Shown here: positions 14,519 through 15,080 of the stretch, piece after piece
Layout of the letters: every line of letters begins with the position of its first letter
Position numbering within the stretch: position 1 is the stretch's first letter
NCBI GenBank assembly: GCA_040507895.1
Contig: JBEVNX010000145.1
Coordinates: 1 to 15,080 of the forward strand
Source: JBEVNX01 sp040507895
GTDB taxonomy: Bacteria; Desulfobacterota; Binatia; JACPRU01
Direction of reading: 5' to 3'
DNA: 15,080 nucleotides
Notes under the pieces: generated by a model
Database searches by the model: none
What the model saw: only the letters and a program-made list of their open reading frames with translations
What the model was told of the DNA's origin: nothing
Program-made: the position numbers and the translations under genes

Positions 14519-14873
14519 GGGTTCGAAGCGTCGACGCAGCGGGAACTCCAGGCGCGAATATCGGAGCGATCAGAGGCTGTCAAACCAGAGGTCGAAGCGG
14601 GCTGCGCACGTGTAGGGCTGCCGCCCGTATCGCGACCTTCGTAGCTCATGACAGTTGCGCGACAGTCTCGGAACCGCCGGGGTTCTCGTAGCCCTTGTGG
14701 TAGAGCCCGAGTTTGAACCACGTGGTTCAACCGGAGCAGGACGTGAAAAAGGGAGCTCAGGGCACGATTTCCAGTGATCGGTCCCGCAAGATCACGGTGT
14801 CCGCCAATTGAAGCCTGGAACCCTCGATGGGGCCTGACATCGGCTTTCTCCACCAGAAGGCTGTGGAGGCTGG
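14519..14873. other. Divergent spacer with repeat copy 3
   Basis: This 355-base gap separates the leftward GT39-like gene from rightward trxC and must contain both promoters. Apart from the palindrome at 14713-14730 and its flanks, I see no gene, no strong -35/-10 pair and no clear terminator. Confidence 0.5.
14702..14760. repeat. Dispersed repeat element, copy 3 (palindrome 14713-14730, partial)
   Basis: The palindrome TTGAACCACGTGGTTCAA (18 bases, perfect) is preceded by AGAGCCCGAG, nearly the same as copy 2 (AGAGCCCGAA). The outer arms seen in copies 1 and 2 are lost on the right side. GAGCTCAG at 14753-14760 matches copy 2. The longer tail block shared by copies 1 and 2 is not evident here. 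It lies in a divergent intergenic region. Confidence 0.7.
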
Positions 14874-15080
14874 GTGTCTCACGCCGAATTGGTTCGTTGT
14901 CCGTCCTGCGGAGCGACGAATCGCGTACCGCTCGAGAAGATCCAGCGCGGGCTCGAGCCCCGTTGCGTTCGGTGCAAGACACCGCTCGTCATCTCGACCA
15001 AACCGGTGACTGTCACGGACGCCACCTTGGCGTCCGAGGTCGAGCGCTCGCCGCTGCCCGTGTTGCTCGACATGTGGGCC
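14874..15080 (+). CDS. trxC: Thioredoxin 2 (TrxC-type), N-terminal part
   Basis: This is the start of a thioredoxin with an N-terminal zinc module, a cytoplasmic disulfide reductase of the E. coli TrxC type. Residues 9-12 CPSC and 31-34 CVRC form the four-cysteine zinc site; the thioredoxin fold begins at about residue 43 (VTVTDATLASEV...LPVLLDMWA). The window ends after 69 codons at the point where the active site (W-C-G-P-C in the family) should follow, so catalytic residues cannot be checked. The GTG start at 14874 has GGAGG four bases upstream and is the first start after an in-frame TGA at 14835. The gene is divergent from the GT39-like gene. TrxC proteins are usually oxidative-stress related. 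Confidence 0.9.
   Translation, partial: MSHAELVRCPSCGATNRVPLEKIQRGLEPRCVRCKTPLVISTKPVTVTDATLASEVERSPLPVLLDMWA

Overview
This window comes from a GC-rich Gram-negative bacterium. The indications are a periplasmic sulfate-binding protein with a Sec signal peptide, a DUF1329 (LolB-like fold) exported protein, a sigma-54 activator and a two-domain TrxC-type thioredoxin. Gene content and codon use fit a deltaproteobacterial, Myxococcota or Binatota-like lineage, but that placement is a guess. No rRNA, complete tRNA, CRISPR array or intact insertion sequence was seen.

Left part (1-5967): a tightly packed leftward operon sbp-cysT-cysW-cysA encodes a complete ABC sulfate/thiosulfate importer. The genes overlap by 4, 11 and 4 bases. 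A further frame overlaps the end of cysA by an ATGA junction and runs off the left edge, so the operon continues. Divergent from sbp is a GAF-type sigma-54-dependent activator. The intergenic region holds a near-consensus -24/-12 promoter facing sbp (4292-4307) and three CYGTGAWWW-type half-sites between this promoter and the activator start. Together they suggest that sulfate import here is under sigma-54 and enhancer-binding-protein control instead of the usual CysB-type control. CysW also carries an insertion of about 68 residues with two extra hydrophobic segments.

Middle (5968-8693): a frameshifted small gene (6112-6452), about 550 bases of apparently decayed sequence, then a CNNM/CorC-type (DUF21-CBS-CBS-CorC_HlyC) membrane protein. 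The convergent gap after it carries the first of three copies of a perfect palindrome with core TTGAACCACGTGGTTCAA.

Right part (8694-15080): a leftward TetR regulator with a candidate inverted-repeat operator and a downstream DUF1329 gene, which probably form one transcription unit; a leftward SelO/YdiU protein AMPylase; a 464-base spacer with a tRNA-like 3' half and palindrome copy 2; a leftward multi-pass GT39-like membrane protein; a spacer with palindrome copy 3; and the start of a rightward trxC cut by the window edge just before its active site.

The most noteworthy points are the sigma-54/activator arrangement on the sulfate operon, the three-copy palindromic repeat family with a compensated base change, and the enlarged CysW.
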